A stretch of 64,000 nt of DNA from Hyphococcus sp. (GCA_021776375.1 JAJFGA010000028.1:40578-104577); one strand, 5' to 3'; shown: positions 41,627 through 51,336, counted from the first letter of the stretch. Notes: generated by a model from the sequence alone, not told the origin. A program made the numbers and translations.

Positions 41627-43411
41627 TTAGCGCGGGCGGGTCTGGTTGAGCCGGGCGTGCCATGCCGGAAAGAACACCGCGCCGGGCGCCTTAAGGGGTG
41701 TTGCGACATAGGCAACCGGCGTGATTTTGCTTGTGGGCTCGTTCTCCGCCAGGGCATCGCCGCCGCCCAGCCGGGCAATATAGCCTCGAATATCGGCGTC
41801 CGCCGGCGCCTCAACACCGAGGCCGCCTTCGCCGGCGCTGGCGTTCATTGGCGATTTCAGTTCATCAAGAGCGAAGTCCATGCGCACATCATAGGAGCGC
41901 TCAGCCTGATAGCGCAGAAATCGCAACGCAATGTACCACTGCGATTTGACCGTATCATCCGTACAGGTTTCAAGCTCCGCGCCGCGCGCTCCCCAGCGCC
42001 GTTCCGGGCATTGGTAAGGGTTGAACGAGAGATCAAACAACCGCTCCATCACATGGGCGAGATTTAGCCGCATTCGGGTTTTGTCCGAGCGCCAATAGGT
42101 GATGGTGCAAGCGTTCTTTTCTTCTTCGAACGCGGCGGCGAGGTCGCCGGCGAGATCTTCGCCATTGTAATGAACGCCGGTCGCGCCATTTTCAAAATCG
42201 CTGACAAGGTGCTGGATGCCACGGCGCAATTCGATGAAGCTGACTTTCAACCGGGCGTCGCGCGACGGCGTGGAATATTCCTCCCACTCACCATAGGTCC
42301 CGTAAATGTTGCGCGGCAGGCGCTTGGGGTGTGGCTTTAGATAAACACGTGACATCACCGCATTATCGACTGCAATCTTGCGCGCCTTGACGGCGCTGCA
42401 AATGGTCTGGAGGCCGAAACGCAATTCATCGACCGGGTCGTAGGAAAAGCCCGGTGCGGCCATTTTGCGGCGGACGTAATCGTAATATTTGTAAGTCCGA
42501 CCGCTGTAGCGAAACTCACCATAATGCCAGACGCCGGACGGGTGGGGCGTATTGCCCATATATTGTTCGAGCGAATAATGCGGCAGATCACTATTTGCCG
42601 CCGGGCGCAGGCTCCCGCCGCGTAAGGAGCCATCGGCGTTTGTTTCCGCCCCCTCAACGGAGATTGGCCGCCAGGCTTTCAGTCCGGCGCCGAGCGCCGG
42701 CTTGGAGCGCATAAAATTCGGCCCATAGGCCGAGCGCGTGACCGATTGATCCGGGTGCGATGCAATCACCAGAACCCTGCCGTCTTTGAGCACTTCGTAG
42801 ACGATGCCGACATGGCCATAAATGTCATAGGCGATGATGCCGGGCCGGACCGCCTCACGCGAAATCTCAACGGGGTAGAAATCATCAAAGGAGCGCCCGC
42901 CCCCGGTTTCCGGATGGGTGCGGAACATCGCAGTTGAGACCTCGCCGCCAATGCTTTGCAGAAAGGCGTGGGCGTTGCTGACCGAGTTTCGGATCGCGCG
43001 CCGTCCACTAACAATATTTCCGGCGCGCGAGTAGCGTATGTCATCGCCGGATCGGTCGGCGGTGCGCATAGCGTTTTGAAAAGAAAACGGCAGCCCGTTC
43101 TTCCATGCATAATAGGCGCGGAGGATATAGGCCATGTCAGCGCAGTCGCCACGCAGTGTCGGGTCAGTGTCGGAACGATAGGGGTTAGCGTCGCTTTTCA
43201 GGCAGGCCTCTAGCGATGAACATGTTGAGCGACCCAACCCTTGCACGAAGGCCGCATAGCCAGTTTCGTCGGTTGCATCCCAGCGCGCCTTAAAAACTTT
43301 CCATTCTTTGCCGTTATTGATTGCGGGTGGAATTTCAGATTGCGCCGCCGCGTAGCCATGCATCGTCCAGCCGAGCGCGACTAGCGCAAGCGCGATTTTG
43401 CCGAACCTCAT
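41627..43411 (-). CDS. Large secreted protein with cysteine-peptidase-like N-terminal region
   Basis: 594 residues from ATG 43411; signal peptide about 1-23 (ending YAAAQ). Family not recognised. The region about 85-200 has GDCADMAYILRAYYAWKNGL (a Cys at the start of a helix) and, further on, AYDIYGHVGIVYEVLKDGRV (a His at the start of a strand). This Cys...His order is what NlpC/P60, CHAP and transglutaminase-like folds show, so a hydrolase or an inactive relative is possible. The remaining 400 residues carry several cysteines and no known motif. Divergent from the SPFH gene. Confidence 0.7.
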   Translation of the reverse strand: MRFGKIALALVALGWTMHGYAAAQSEIPPAINNGKEWKVFKARWDATDETGYAAFVQGLGRSTCSSLEACLKSDANPYRSDTDPTLRGDCADMAYILRAYYAWKNGLPFSFQNAMRTADRSGDDIRYSRAGNIVSGRRAIRNSVSNAHAFLQSIGGEVSTAMFRTHPETGGGRSFDDFYPVEISREAVRPGIIAYDIYGHVGIVYEVLKDGRVLVIASHPDQSVTRSAYGPNFMRSKPALGAGLKAWRPISVEGAETNADGSLRGGSLRPAANSDLPHYSLEQYMGNTPHPSGVWHYGEFRYSGRTYKYYDYVRRKMAAPGFSYDPVDELRFGLQTICSAVKARKIAVDNAVMSRVYLKPHPKRLPRNIYGTYGEWEEYSTPSRDARLKVSFIELRRGIQHLVSDFENGATGVHYNGEDLAGDLAAAFEEEKNACTITYWRSDKTRMRLNLAHVMERLFDLSFNPYQCPERRWGARGAELETCTDDTVKSQWYIALRFLRYQAERSYDVRMDFALDELKSPMNASAGEGGLGVEAPADADIRGYIARLGGGDALAENEPTSKITPVAYVATPLKAPGAVFFPAWHARLNQTRPR

Positions 43412-43698
43412 TGCTACGACGGTCTTGCCCGACCGGCCGATTGTCCACGTCACACCCATGGGGGGATGTTAACGCCAGGTTAACCGAGTCGGTAGGGGGC
43501 TAGAGGCCGTTGCAGAATTTTGAAGGGCAGCCGTTGCATTGATGCCTCGCAATCGGTCGCAGGTTGAGAATCGTGACTAAATATCGAGAAATATGCTTGA
43601 TTTTCAACCACCTAGTGCAAAAAATCGAAATTTCAAGTCTGGCGCCAGCGCCTTATCGTCACGACTTATAGGGTTTGAACTAGCAGGAGGAGAAATTT

Positions 43699-44652
43699 AT
43701 GGGGTTCGAGATATTCGTCGCCGGACTGGTTGTGCTTGCCATTGTCGTGATGTTTTCTGGGGTCAAGATTGTCCCGCAAGGCTTTGAATTCACGATTGAG
43801 CGGTTCGGTCGCTACACCAATACGCTGAAGCCGGGCTTGCATCTGATCATCCCATTTGTCGATCGGATTGGTCGGCGCATGAATATGATGGAGCAGGTGT
43901 TCGACATTCCGGCGCAGGAGGTGATTACCCGTGACAATGCGCAGGTGACGACCGATGCGGTGGCGTTCATTCAGGTTATGGATGCGGCGGCGGCGGCCTA
44001 TGAGGTGCATAATCTGGTGCGCGCGATTTCGAACCTGGCGATGACCAATGTCCGCACCGTGATCGGTTCGCTCGACCTCGACGAGGTGTTGTCGAACCGT
44101 GACGATATTAATGAGCGTTTGTTACGGGTGATCGACGCTGCGACCCAGCCCTGGGGCGTTAAAGTCACGCGGGTTGAAATCAAGGACCTTGAACCGCCCG
44201 GTGACATCACCGAGGCGATGGCGCGCCAGATGAAGGCCGAACGCCTCAAGCGCGCGGATATTTTAACTGCCGAAGGAGACAGGCAATCGGCTATTTTGCG
44301 CGCTGAGGGTGAAAAACAATCAGCGATCCTTGAAGCGGAGGGTCGCAAAGAAGCCGCGTTCCGCGACGCCGAGGCGCGTGAGCGTGAAGCCGAGGCCGAA
44401 GCCAAGGCGACGCAAATGGTCTCCGATGCGATAGCCTCAGGTGATGTGCAAGCGATCAACTATTTTATCGCCCAGGATTACGTTAAAGCTTTTGAAAAGC
44501 TGGCAATCTCGCCGCAGCAAAAAACGCTTATTATGCCGGCTGAAATGAGCGCACTTGTGGGCACCATTGCAGGCATCGGTACGCTGGCGAAAGGCGCCCT
44601 TGAAGGGGGCGATGAGACGGCGCGGCCAGGCGGTTCTGTGCCAAGCGCTTAA
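43699..44652 (+). CDS. SPFH/Band 7 domain protein (stomatin/QmcA-like)
   Basis: 317 residues: an N-terminal membrane helix (about 2-20), the SPFH domain (about 20-190, IVPQGFEFTIERFGRYTNTL, LKPGLHLIIPFVDRIGRRMN, VITRDNAQVTTDAVAFIQV), then a long helix (about 190-250) of repeated EGDRQSAILRAEGEKQSAIL units, and a C-terminal part. Such proteins form large cages or scaffolds in the membrane and control proteases. The ribosome-binding site AGGAGGAG precedes the ATG. An NfeD gene follows, the usual partner. Confidence 0.93.
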   Translation: MGFEIFVAGLVVLAIVVMFSGVKIVPQGFEFTIERFGRYTNTLKPGLHLIIPFVDRIGRRMNMMEQVFDIPAQEVITRDNAQVTTDAVAFIQVMDAAAAAYEVHNLVRAISNLAMTNVRTVIGSLDLDEVLSNRDDINERLLRVIDAATQPWGVKVTRVEIKDLEPPGDITEAMARQMKAERLKRADILTAEGDRQSAILRAEGEKQSAILEAEGRKEAAFRDAEAREREAEAEAKATQMVSDAIASGDVQAINYFIAQDYVKAFEKLAISPQQKTLIMPAEMSALVGTIAGIGTLAKGALEGGDETARPGGSVPSA

Positions 44653-44671
44653 GCCTTGTTTGGACAAATGG

Positions 44672-44700
44672 AGGCGGGCGCTATGTGCTTGCGCCCGCCT
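44672..44700. promoter_or_regulatory. Intercistronic hairpin between SPFH and nfeD genes
   Basis: AGGCGGGCGC (44672-44681) pairs perfectly with GCGCCCGCCT (44691-44700) around a 9-base loop. Only a poor T-tract follows, so it may be a weak terminator or an mRNA-stabilising element that sets the ratio of scaffold to NfeD. Confidence 0.5.
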
Positions 44701-44746
44701 TATGAAAAATCTTTATACAAATTACTGAATTAACGGGAGGCGCACT

Positions 44747-45220
44747 ATGGAAGGTTTTGTTGAATTTGTGCAGACGATGCCGTTCTGGCATTGGTGGGTT
44801 TTTGCAATTGTCCTTCTCACTATAGAGTTGCTGACCGGCTCAACCTATTTTCTGTGGCCGGCGATTGCCGCGGTGCTGGTCGGGTTTTTAACGCTGTGGC
44901 CGCTTGACGGCGCCTGGCAGATGCAACTGATTTTATTTGCGAGCCTGACCGTTGTGCTGTCGGTGTTTGCGCCACGTTACGTCAAGCCATGGCTCCAAAA
45001 TACCCAAGCAGATCATATGACGCTAAATGACCGCGGCGCGCAGAAAGTGGGCCGCAAGGCGACGATTGACAGTAATTTTGAAAACGGTGTTGGAAAAGTC
45101 CGGCTCGGCGACACTTTATGGCTTGCCGAAAGCGAGACCGGCGAGGATTTTAGCGCCGGCGCACAGGTTGAAATCATCCGCACGGAGGGAACCAAAGTAT
45201 ATGTAAGGGCGACAGGGTAG
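44747..45220 (+). CDS. NfeD-family membrane protein
   Basis: 157 residues: two to three membrane helices (about 14-75, WWVFAIVLLTIELLTGSTYF, LILFASLTVVLSVFAP) and a C-terminal OB-fold domain (about 95-155, GRKATIDSNFENGVGKVRLG, DTLWLAESETGEDFSAGAQV). This is the short NfeD form that pairs with SPFH proteins. The ATG follows GGGAGG. It is expected to bind the Band 7 protein through the OB fold. Confidence 0.92.
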   Translation: MEGFVEFVQTMPFWHWWVFAIVLLTIELLTGSTYFLWPAIAAVLVGFLTLWPLDGAWQMQLILFASLTVVLSVFAPRYVKPWLQNTQADHMTLNDRGAQKVGRKATIDSNFENGVGKVRLGDTLWLAESETGEDFSAGAQVEIIRTEGTKVYVRATG

Positions 45221-45230
45221 CGCGAGAATA

Positions 45231-45836
45231 TTATTTCCTCGTGGTGGCCCAATCGGCCTTTGTCATTTCCCAATAATGTGATGGCCGCACGCCGCCGCCG
45301 GGCAACTCGCTCTCAATCTCGCCCATATAGCGAAAGCCGATATGCTCAAGCAGCTTTGCAGTGCGGACATTGTCCCGCGCCGCCGTTTCGCAAATGAGAT
45401 CGACGCCGATCTCATCAAACAGCCAGTCAAACGCGGATGCGGCGCCGTCCATACCGGTATGGGCGCCTTGACGGTTCGTGCGGATCGCGCCGCCGAGTTC
45501 GCAGGCCGCCCATTCGGGCCAAAACTGAATGTCGTAATAACCGGCGGCAGCCTCTTCGCCATCGTCCATGACCATCAACAATCCTTCGCCGCGCGCACGT
45601 TCTTGCAGATGGCGATCGATAAAGCCGCTTACGGCGTCGCGGCTAATTGGCTTTGGCAGCGAATAAATCGGGTCTGATATCTGCGGGTCAATCAACAGGG
45701 CGGTGAAGGCGTCGGTGTCTGCTTGTGTCGCAATGTGTGCGCCGTAAGGCATTTCTTCAGCGCCGCGCACGGCGTTGCGGATCGCATCGGAGCGTTCCGC
45801 TGATACCGGGCGCCGCGTTAAGGGGATTTTCGTCAT
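45231..45836 (-). CDS. GNAT-family N-acetyltransferase
   Basis: 201 residues from ATG 45836. GNAT elements: CELGGAIRTNRQGAHTGMDG (acetyl-CoA loop region), FDWLFDEIGVDLICETAARD (strand 4-5), and NVRTAKLLEHIGFRYMGEIE, the typical 'N..S..ll.k.GF' end. The RimJ/RimL-type layout suggests acetylation of a protein N terminus or a small amine. A longer frame upstream runs antisense to nothing useful and overlaps the YccF gene; it is not used. Confidence 0.85.
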   Translation of the reverse strand: MTKIPLTRRPVSAERSDAIRNAVRGAEEMPYGAHIATQADTDAFTALLIDPQISDPIYSLPKPISRDAVSGFIDRHLQERARGEGLLMVMDDGEEAAAGYYDIQFWPEWAACELGGAIRTNRQGAHTGMDGAASAFDWLFDEIGVDLICETAARDNVRTAKLLEHIGFRYMGEIESELPGGGVRPSHYWEMTKADWATTRK

Positions 45837-45862
45837 CGCTGTTGCTCCGGCGCGGCGACCGA

Positions 45863-46318
45863 TTAGTGGTAGCTGCGTATATCGCTGGCGACGATTGTGC
45901 GCCCAATTGGCCACAGTGAAAAGCCCGCAAGCTTCAGATGCGCCCAGGCAAAAGGCAGGCCGATGATGGTGATCGCAAAGCCCGCAGCGGCAATCAGGTG
46001 GCCAAGCGCCAACCACCAGCCGGCGAGCAGGAACCAGATGATATTTCCGAGCAATCCGAGCGGGCCGGTGCCAATATCTTCCCCGTAAAGACGGTCGCGA
46101 TCTATCGGCCGTGCACCGAACGGCCACAGCGTATAAACGCCGTTATCAAAAGCTGCGCGCGCCCAAGGGATGCCGATAATAGTGACGACCATAACTAAGG
46201 CGGCGATAAACCAGCCAAGCGCGGCTAACGCGCCGCCGAGCACCAGCCACAAGATATTCAAGATCAACGCAACGGGCGTCGGCCCGCGTTGGTCGGCGAG
46301 GGGGTGGTCCGGATACAT
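45863..46318 (-). CDS. YccF-domain inner-membrane protein
   Basis: 151 residues with two copies of the YccF motif: LILNILWLVLGGALAALGWF ... TIIGIPWARAAFDNGVYTLW and LLGNIIWFLLAGWWLALGHL ... TIIGLPFAWAHLKLAGFSLW. Four membrane helices in two hairpins. Internal duplication is visible by eye. Function unknown. It is followed 26 bases later by the GNAT gene. Confidence 0.93.
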   Translation of the reverse strand: MYPDHPLADQRGPTPVALILNILWLVLGGALAALGWFIAALVMVVTIIGIPWARAAFDNGVYTLWPFGARPIDRDRLYGEDIGTGPLGLLGNIIWFLLAGWWLALGHLIAAAGFAITIIGLPFAWAHLKLAGFSLWPIGRTIVASDIRSYH

Positions 46319-46410
46319 GATGCGCCTCCTTATCGCCTTTATATAAGACGCAAAGCGCGGATTTCATCCCTGCTTATCGCACCATGCCGGCGCCTTGGCG
46401 CATGCGTCTT

Positions 46411-46833
46411 TTAGCGCTTGAATAAAAGCCGATCCAGCGAGAGCCGATCCTCATCGAGGAAAGCCAGCAGCACCAGCGATGCAACAGCGACCGTACTGGA
46501 CGGAAAAAACAACACCTGCCGTGTTTTTTCCGTCATCAGGTAAAGCCCAAGCGGGTCGGCAATATATTTCCAGATCACCACAGCGCCGACCACCAGAATA
46601 ATCGCCTGGATCGAATAGGTGATGCGGCGGAACAATCCGAGGATGACCAGTGCGCCTAGCACAATTTGGGCAAGCCCCATCGGCGTTTGCAGTGTGTTTT
46701 CGCTGATCGCGCCATTGTAATATTTATCAGAAACATGGATCGCCATATCCGGCGCAAACGCCTTGATCGATCCCCAGAGTATTAGTAGCGCACCGGTCGT
46801 TATCCGTAGCGCTAATAGCAATACAGCTTTCAT
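46411..46833 (-). CDS. DoxX-like four-helix membrane protein
   Basis: 140 residues from ATG 46833, with four membrane helices (about 2-20, 50-68, 73-92, 108-128). The first helix RITTGALLILWGSIKAFAPD and the third region GLAQIVLGALVILGLFRRIT fit the DoxX/DUF417-like superfamily. No redox residues are seen. Function unknown. It is divergent from the DUF1287 gene. Confidence 0.65.
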   Translation of the reverse strand: MKAVLLLALRITTGALLILWGSIKAFAPDMAIHVSDKYYNGAISENTLQTPMGLAQIVLGALVILGLFRRITYSIQAIILVVGAVVIWKYIADPLGLYLMTEKTRQVLFFPSSTVAVASLVLLAFLDEDRLSLDRLLFKR

Positions 46834-46951
46834 TTTGCCCTCCCGACTGTTGGGTTTGTATAGCGCCCCGGCGCCGCCGCGTCGCATCACAATTCCTTTG
46901 GGTATTCAAATCCGCCCTGCCGGCGCCATTATTGGCGGATATTAAGTGGAA

Positions 46952-47560
46952 ATGAGAGTGCTGACGGGTCTTGTGATTGCCTATATGGCCAGCGTTTTGC
47001 CTGCAAATGCTGGCGGGCTTGGCGCTGAGCTTTCCGCCGCCTCCATTGAGCGCACTCTGCATCGCGTCACGTATGATCCGGCCTATATCGCTCTTGCCTA
47101 TCCGGGCGGCGATGTTGCTGCGGGTCGCGGCGTCTGTGCGGATGTGATCATCCGGGCCTTGCGCGCTATGGACATCGATCTGCAACAGCTGGTGCATGAG
47201 GATATGCAAACCGCGTTTTCCGCCTATCCGGATCATTGGGGTCTCGCGCGGCCGGATGCGAATATCGACCACCGCCGGGTGCCCAATCTGGAAGCCTATT
47301 TCACGCGGCGCGGCGCGCGACTTGCGCCCAGTCATGACCCGGCGGATTATTTGCCCGGCGACATTGTCGCCTGGAATCTCCGCGGCGACGCCGGTTGGTT
47401 GCCGCATATCGGGATCGTCACAGATAAAATTGCCGCCTCCGGGCGGCCGATGCTGGTGCATAATATCGGTGCGGGGCCTCAGCTTGAAGACGTTTTGTTC
47501 GACTGGCAGATCACCGGGCGCTACCGCCTGAACGATGCTATCGCTGGAACCGCCCCATAA
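46952..47560 (+). CDS. DUF1287 domain secreted protein
   Basis: 202 residues from ATG 46952; a GTG at 46946 is also in frame. Signal peptide about 1-20 (ending ANAGG). DUF1287 marks: TYDPAYIALAYPGGDVAAGR, GVCADVIIRALRAM (a conserved Cys), DHRRVPNLEAYFTRRGARL, and LPHIGIVTDK, VHNIGAGPQLEDVLFDW (a conserved His). The Cys-His order and the fold suggest an NlpC/P60-like cell-wall hydrolase, as inferred for the family. Confidence 0.9.
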   Translation: MRVLTGLVIAYMASVLPANAGGLGAELSAASIERTLHRVTYDPAYIALAYPGGDVAAGRGVCADVIIRALRAMDIDLQQLVHEDMQTAFSAYPDHWGLARPDANIDHRRVPNLEAYFTRRGARLAPSHDPADYLPGDIVAWNLRGDAGWLPHIGIVTDKIAASGRPMLVHNIGAGPQLEDVLFDWQITGRYRLNDAIAGTAP

Positions 47561-47577
47561 GTGCGGTCAGGGGTGTG

Positions 47578-48447
47578 TCATGGCAGGCCAACGCGGCGGC
47601 GAATGCCCGTGGGGGTCTGACCGCTTTCTCGTAGCGCTTTTATCGTTGCCGCCCGGTCGCGTTTGGCGAAACGTTTGCCCGTATCATCCGTAATCAGACG
47701 ATGATGAAGATAGATTGGCGTCGGCAAACCCAAAACTACCTGTAACAGACGGTGAAGATGTGTCGCCGGAAATAAATCTTCCCCGCGAATGATGTGGGTC
47801 ACGCCCTGGAGCGCGTCGTCGCAGACCGAGGCCAGGTGATAGCTTGTACCGCTGTCCTTGCGGGCGATCACCGGGTCGCCAAAGATTTCTGGCGTCGCCG
47901 TAATGGTTCCATGCTCGCCTTTTGGACCCGCACCCTCCTCCGTAAACTTAAGCGGTCCGGCGATTTTGTTTGCAGTGTGAACGGCGCGCGATGTGCTAAG
48001 TCGCCAGGCGAAGGGTGCGCCTTCAGCAAGTAAAGAGCGTTCTTCGTGGGCGGCGAGCGCTTCGCCGACATATTGTGGACCTTCCGGTCCGTCGGGTGAA
48101 AGATGCGGCGCGTGGGCAATCTCATCGGCAATGTCTTTACGGGTTTTAAAGCACCGATAGACAGCGCCGATATCGCGCAACGTCTGCAGCGCATCAGTGT
48201 AATCGTCAAAATGATCGGACTGTCGCCGCACCGGTGTTTCCCATGTCAGGCCGAGCCATGTGAGGTCTTCAATAATCGCGCGTTCAAATTCCGCTTTGCA
48301 ACGCGTCTGGTCGATATCTTCAATGCGCAGAACAAGTTGACCACGCGCACCTTGGGCGGCGTCATAAGCGGTGAGTGCGGAATAGGCATGGCCGAGATGC
48401 AAGAGCCCAGTAGGCGAAGGGGCGAAGCGGGTAATGAAGTTGGTCAT
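47578..48447 (-). CDS. gluQRS: Glutamyl-Q tRNA(Asp) synthetase
   Basis: 289 residues from ATG 48447: a glutamyl-tRNA synthetase catalytic domain with no anticodon-binding part. HIGH-like motif APSPTGLLHLGHAYSALTAY, VLRIEDIDQTRC, HLASVCDDALQGVTHIIRGE, and a KMSKS-like KRFAKRD. It attaches glutamate to queuosine in tRNA-Asp, a modification step rather than aminoacylation for translation. Length and the missing C-terminal domain separate it from GltX. Confidence 0.93.
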   Translation of the reverse strand: MTNFITRFAPSPTGLLHLGHAYSALTAYDAAQGARGQLVLRIEDIDQTRCKAEFERAIIEDLTWLGLTWETPVRRQSDHFDDYTDALQTLRDIGAVYRCFKTRKDIADEIAHAPHLSPDGPEGPQYVGEALAAHEERSLLAEGAPFAWRLSTSRAVHTANKIAGPLKFTEEGAGPKGEHGTITATPEIFGDPVIARKDSGTSYHLASVCDDALQGVTHIIRGEDLFPATHLHRLLQVVLGLPTPIYLHHRLITDDTGKRFAKRDRAATIKALRESGQTPTGIRRRVGLP

Positions 48448-48569
48448 GGCGCCTTGTTTATAGCTTTGCGATACGGTTTGCGCCAAAAATTGTTGTTGCT
48501 TTGGTTCGTGAACCGGCTTCGTTTCGCCTTCTTGCGCCGTTATGGTATTGCAGAATAACGGGGCAAGCT

Positions 48570-49685
48570 ATGAGTGAATTTGAGGGCGTCGAAGATTGTG
48601 AAACGGGGGAAGCGCCGGCTAGTGCTGGTAGGGGCGGCACCGAGCCGTTTCTTGGCGCGTCCACGCCTTCCGCCTGTCTTTCTTGCGGTGCGCCGACCAT
48701 TGGCGTTTTCTGCGCCAATTGCGGACAGAAAAACGACGACCTTCGGCGAAGCCTTTTTCTCCTTGCGCGCGATTTTGTTGAAGACACGTTTAGTTTTGAC
48801 AGCCGGATGTGGCGAACGCTTGGCGCTTTGGTCGCGGCGCCCGGTCTTGTCCCAACGAACTATGCTCACGGCAAGCGTTCACGCTATACGCCGCCGGTGC
48901 GGCTGTTCCTGATCGTCAGCTTTCTATTCTTTTTGGTGCTGAATATCACGCAAACTTTGTTTGTCGCTATTCATGTTGGCGCCGCTGCCCCCGACCTTAG
49001 CGTGAGCGTGCGACAGATAGACAGTGATGAGGTAGAGGTCAGCGCCGTAGCAGCAGCGGCGCTCGATTGCGATATTAGCGCCAGCCTCAGATTTTTCGTG
49101 CGCGCCAGCGCGCTCGACAATGATTATGAACGCTGGGCCAAGTGTATTGGCGCCATAAACGCTGCTGCGGAAGGCGAAATTGCGAAAGCACAAAATGAAA
49201 CCAGCGAGGATGGCGCGTCGGGGATGACTGACGCTAAAGTGCAGGAGCTTACGGCTATTTTGGGCTCGGTAACGCAAGGCGTCAGTACGGCTGTCGAAGA
49301 CCCGAAATCCTTTAACGCAGCCTTTAACAAATGGCTTCCGCGCATCATGTTTTTGATGACGCCGGTGTTGGCAATAATCTTAGGCGTCTTCATACGCGGG
49401 CGCGACGGATTATTTTTCGACCACATAGTGTTGTCTCTATATAGCCATGCCGTGGGTTTTGTGCTCGTCGGCGGCGCTATTCTCGCCACGCAGGCGGGCG
49501 TTCCTTTTGCCGGCGCTTTTTCGAGCGTTGCGTTATTCGCCTATTTTGCGATGGCGTTGAAGCGGGCTTATGGGCGCGGCTGGGTAAAAACAATCTACAC
49601 GACCTTTATGGTCGGGTTTTTGTATCTGATGATCCTCTTTGCAGTCGTGGTCGCCATTGTCATGCGCGCGATGTTGGGAAGCTGA
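48570..49685 (+). CDS. DUF3667 domain membrane protein
   Basis: 371 residues from ATG 48570. An N-terminal zinc ribbon (CLSCGAPTIGVFCANCGQ, about 37-54) is followed by the DUF3667 helix FLLARDFVEDTFSFDSRMWR, the TNYAHGKRSRYTPPVRLFLI segment leading into a first membrane helix, a long extracytoplasmic loop (about 140-250) and four more helices. Function unknown. It is divergent from gluQRS and ends against the tldD stop with no gap. Confidence 0.88.
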   Translation: MSEFEGVEDCETGEAPASAGRGGTEPFLGASTPSACLSCGAPTIGVFCANCGQKNDDLRRSLFLLARDFVEDTFSFDSRMWRTLGALVAAPGLVPTNYAHGKRSRYTPPVRLFLIVSFLFFLVLNITQTLFVAIHVGAAAPDLSVSVRQIDSDEVEVSAVAAAALDCDISASLRFFVRASALDNDYERWAKCIGAINAAAEGEIAKAQNETSEDGASGMTDAKVQELTAILGSVTQGVSTAVEDPKSFNAAFNKWLPRIMFLMTPVLAIILGVFIRGRDGLFFDHIVLSLYSHAVGFVLVGGAILATQAGVPFAGAFSSVALFAYFAMALKRAYGRGWVKTIYTTFMVGFLYLMILFAVVVAIVMRAMLGS

Positions 49686-51104
49686 TTAGGCCGCAGCGCC
49701 GCCGACGGTCATGCGGTCGATTTTAATGGTCGGCTGACCGACGCCGACCGGCACGCCTTGACCGGCCTTGCCGCAAACGCCGACGCCGGGATCAAGCGCA
49801 AAGTCGTTCCCGATCATCGAGACTTGCGTTAACACAGTTGGTCCATCGCCGATAAGCGCGACGTTTTTTAACGGTGCGCCAACGACGCCATTCTGTACAC
49901 GGTAGGCCTCAGTGCAGTTAAAGACGAATTTCCCCGAGGTGATATCGACCTGGCCGCCGGAGAAATTGACCGCATAGATACCATCTTTGACGGATTTCAG
50001 AATTTCCTGCGGGTCATGCTGGCCGGCCAGCATAAAGGTGTTGGTCATGCGCGGCATCGGGCTATGGGCGAAGCTTTCACGGCGGCCGTTGCCGGTAGGA
50101 TCGACGCCCATGAGCCGGGCGTTGAGCCGGTCCTGGAGATAGCCCTTCAAAATGCCGTCTTCGATGAGGACGGTGCGCGATGTCGGCGTTCCTTCATCAT
50201 CAACGGTGAGCGAGCCGCGGCGACCATCGAGGGTTCCGTCATCGACAACGGTGACGCCGGGAGCGGCGACGCGCTCGCCGATGCGGCCGGCAAAAGCGGA
50301 GGTTTTCTTGCGGTTAAAGTCGCCCTCAAGCCCGTGGCCGACCGCTTCGTGGAGCAAAATCCCGGTCCAACCCGACCCGAGCACCACTTCCATTTCGCCA
50401 GCCGGTGCGGCTTGCGCATCAAGATTGATCAGCGCCTGGCGCAACGCTTCATCGACCTGGAGCCGCCAAGCGTCGCCGGCGATAAACCGCGCATAGCCCT
50501 CGCGCCCACCAGCGCCGTAAGAGCCGGTCTCTTGGCGGTCGCCTTCTCCGGCGGTCACAGAGACGCTGAGCCGGACTAGCGGTCTGAAATCACGGATGAT
50601 TTCGCCGCCAGGCCGCAATATTTCCACAGCCGACCATTCGCCGGACAGGGAGGCGGACACCTGACGCACGCGCGGATCTTTCGAGCGCGCATAATCGTCG
50701 ATTTCTTCCAAAAGCTTGGTTTTGGCCTCAAATGGCATGTCGCCAAGCGGGTTTTCATCCGGATAAAGCTTGGCGTTGGTGCGCGCTGGCCCCACGCCCA
50801 TTTGCCCGCCCTTGCCGCCTTTGACCGCCTGAACGGCGTCGCCCGCCCGTTTCAGCGCCGCTTCGGATAACTCCGAGGCATGGGCATAGCCGGTCGACTC
50901 GCCACAGACTGCACGCAGGCCAAAACCCTGATCAACATTGAAACTCGCGGTTTTCAGCCGGCCGTCGTCAAACACGAAAGCTTCAGACTGGGCGTATTCG
51001 AGGTAAAGCTCACCGTCATCAGCGCCTTTCAAGGCGTCATCGAGAAGGGTCTGGGTGCTGTTCGGGTCAAGTTCGGTGCGGGAGAAGAAAAATGATTTGC
51101 TCAT
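49686..51104 (-). CDS. tldD: Metalloprotease TldD
   Basis: 472 residues from ATG 51104. The zinc site HEAVGHGLEGDFNRKKTSAF (about 253-272) is complete, and other marks are TVVDDGTLDGRRGSLTVDDE, ESFAHSPMPRMTNTFMLAGQ and the C-terminal NDFALDPGVGVCGKAGQGVP. TldD forms a heterodimer with TldE/PmbA that threads and digests unfolded peptides; pmbA is not in this window. It is transcribed away from the oxidase cluster. Confidence 0.96.
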   Translation of the reverse strand: MSKSFFFSRTELDPNSTQTLLDDALKGADDGELYLEYAQSEAFVFDDGRLKTASFNVDQGFGLRAVCGESTGYAHASELSEAALKRAGDAVQAVKGGKGGQMGVGPARTNAKLYPDENPLGDMPFEAKTKLLEEIDDYARSKDPRVRQVSASLSGEWSAVEILRPGGEIIRDFRPLVRLSVSVTAGEGDRQETGSYGAGGREGYARFIAGDAWRLQVDEALRQALINLDAQAAPAGEMEVVLGSGWTGILLHEAVGHGLEGDFNRKKTSAFAGRIGERVAAPGVTVVDDGTLDGRRGSLTVDDEGTPTSRTVLIEDGILKGYLQDRLNARLMGVDPTGNGRRESFAHSPMPRMTNTFMLAGQHDPQEILKSVKDGIYAVNFSGGQVDITSGKFVFNCTEAYRVQNGVVGAPLKNVALIGDGPTVLTQVSMIGNDFALDPGVGVCGKAGQGVPVGVGQPTIKIDRMTVGGAAA

Positions 51105-51336
51105 AGATAATGACTTAAGGCGAGGCTGCCGCGACGGCAATGGTTACGGTCTCGGGCGCTGCGACCATTTTTCCTTATCTTGCCGATGACGCGAGGGCGG
51201 CGAGCAGCCTATAAGCTGCGGAATTATTTGACCTGGGGTGGAAGCTGAGCGTATCGACGCGCATGCGCGGCGCCTTCCAGGGCGATTCGCGTTAATTTTC
51301 GGCGCAGCTTTAAGATCGACAGCCCGGGACCAGACA

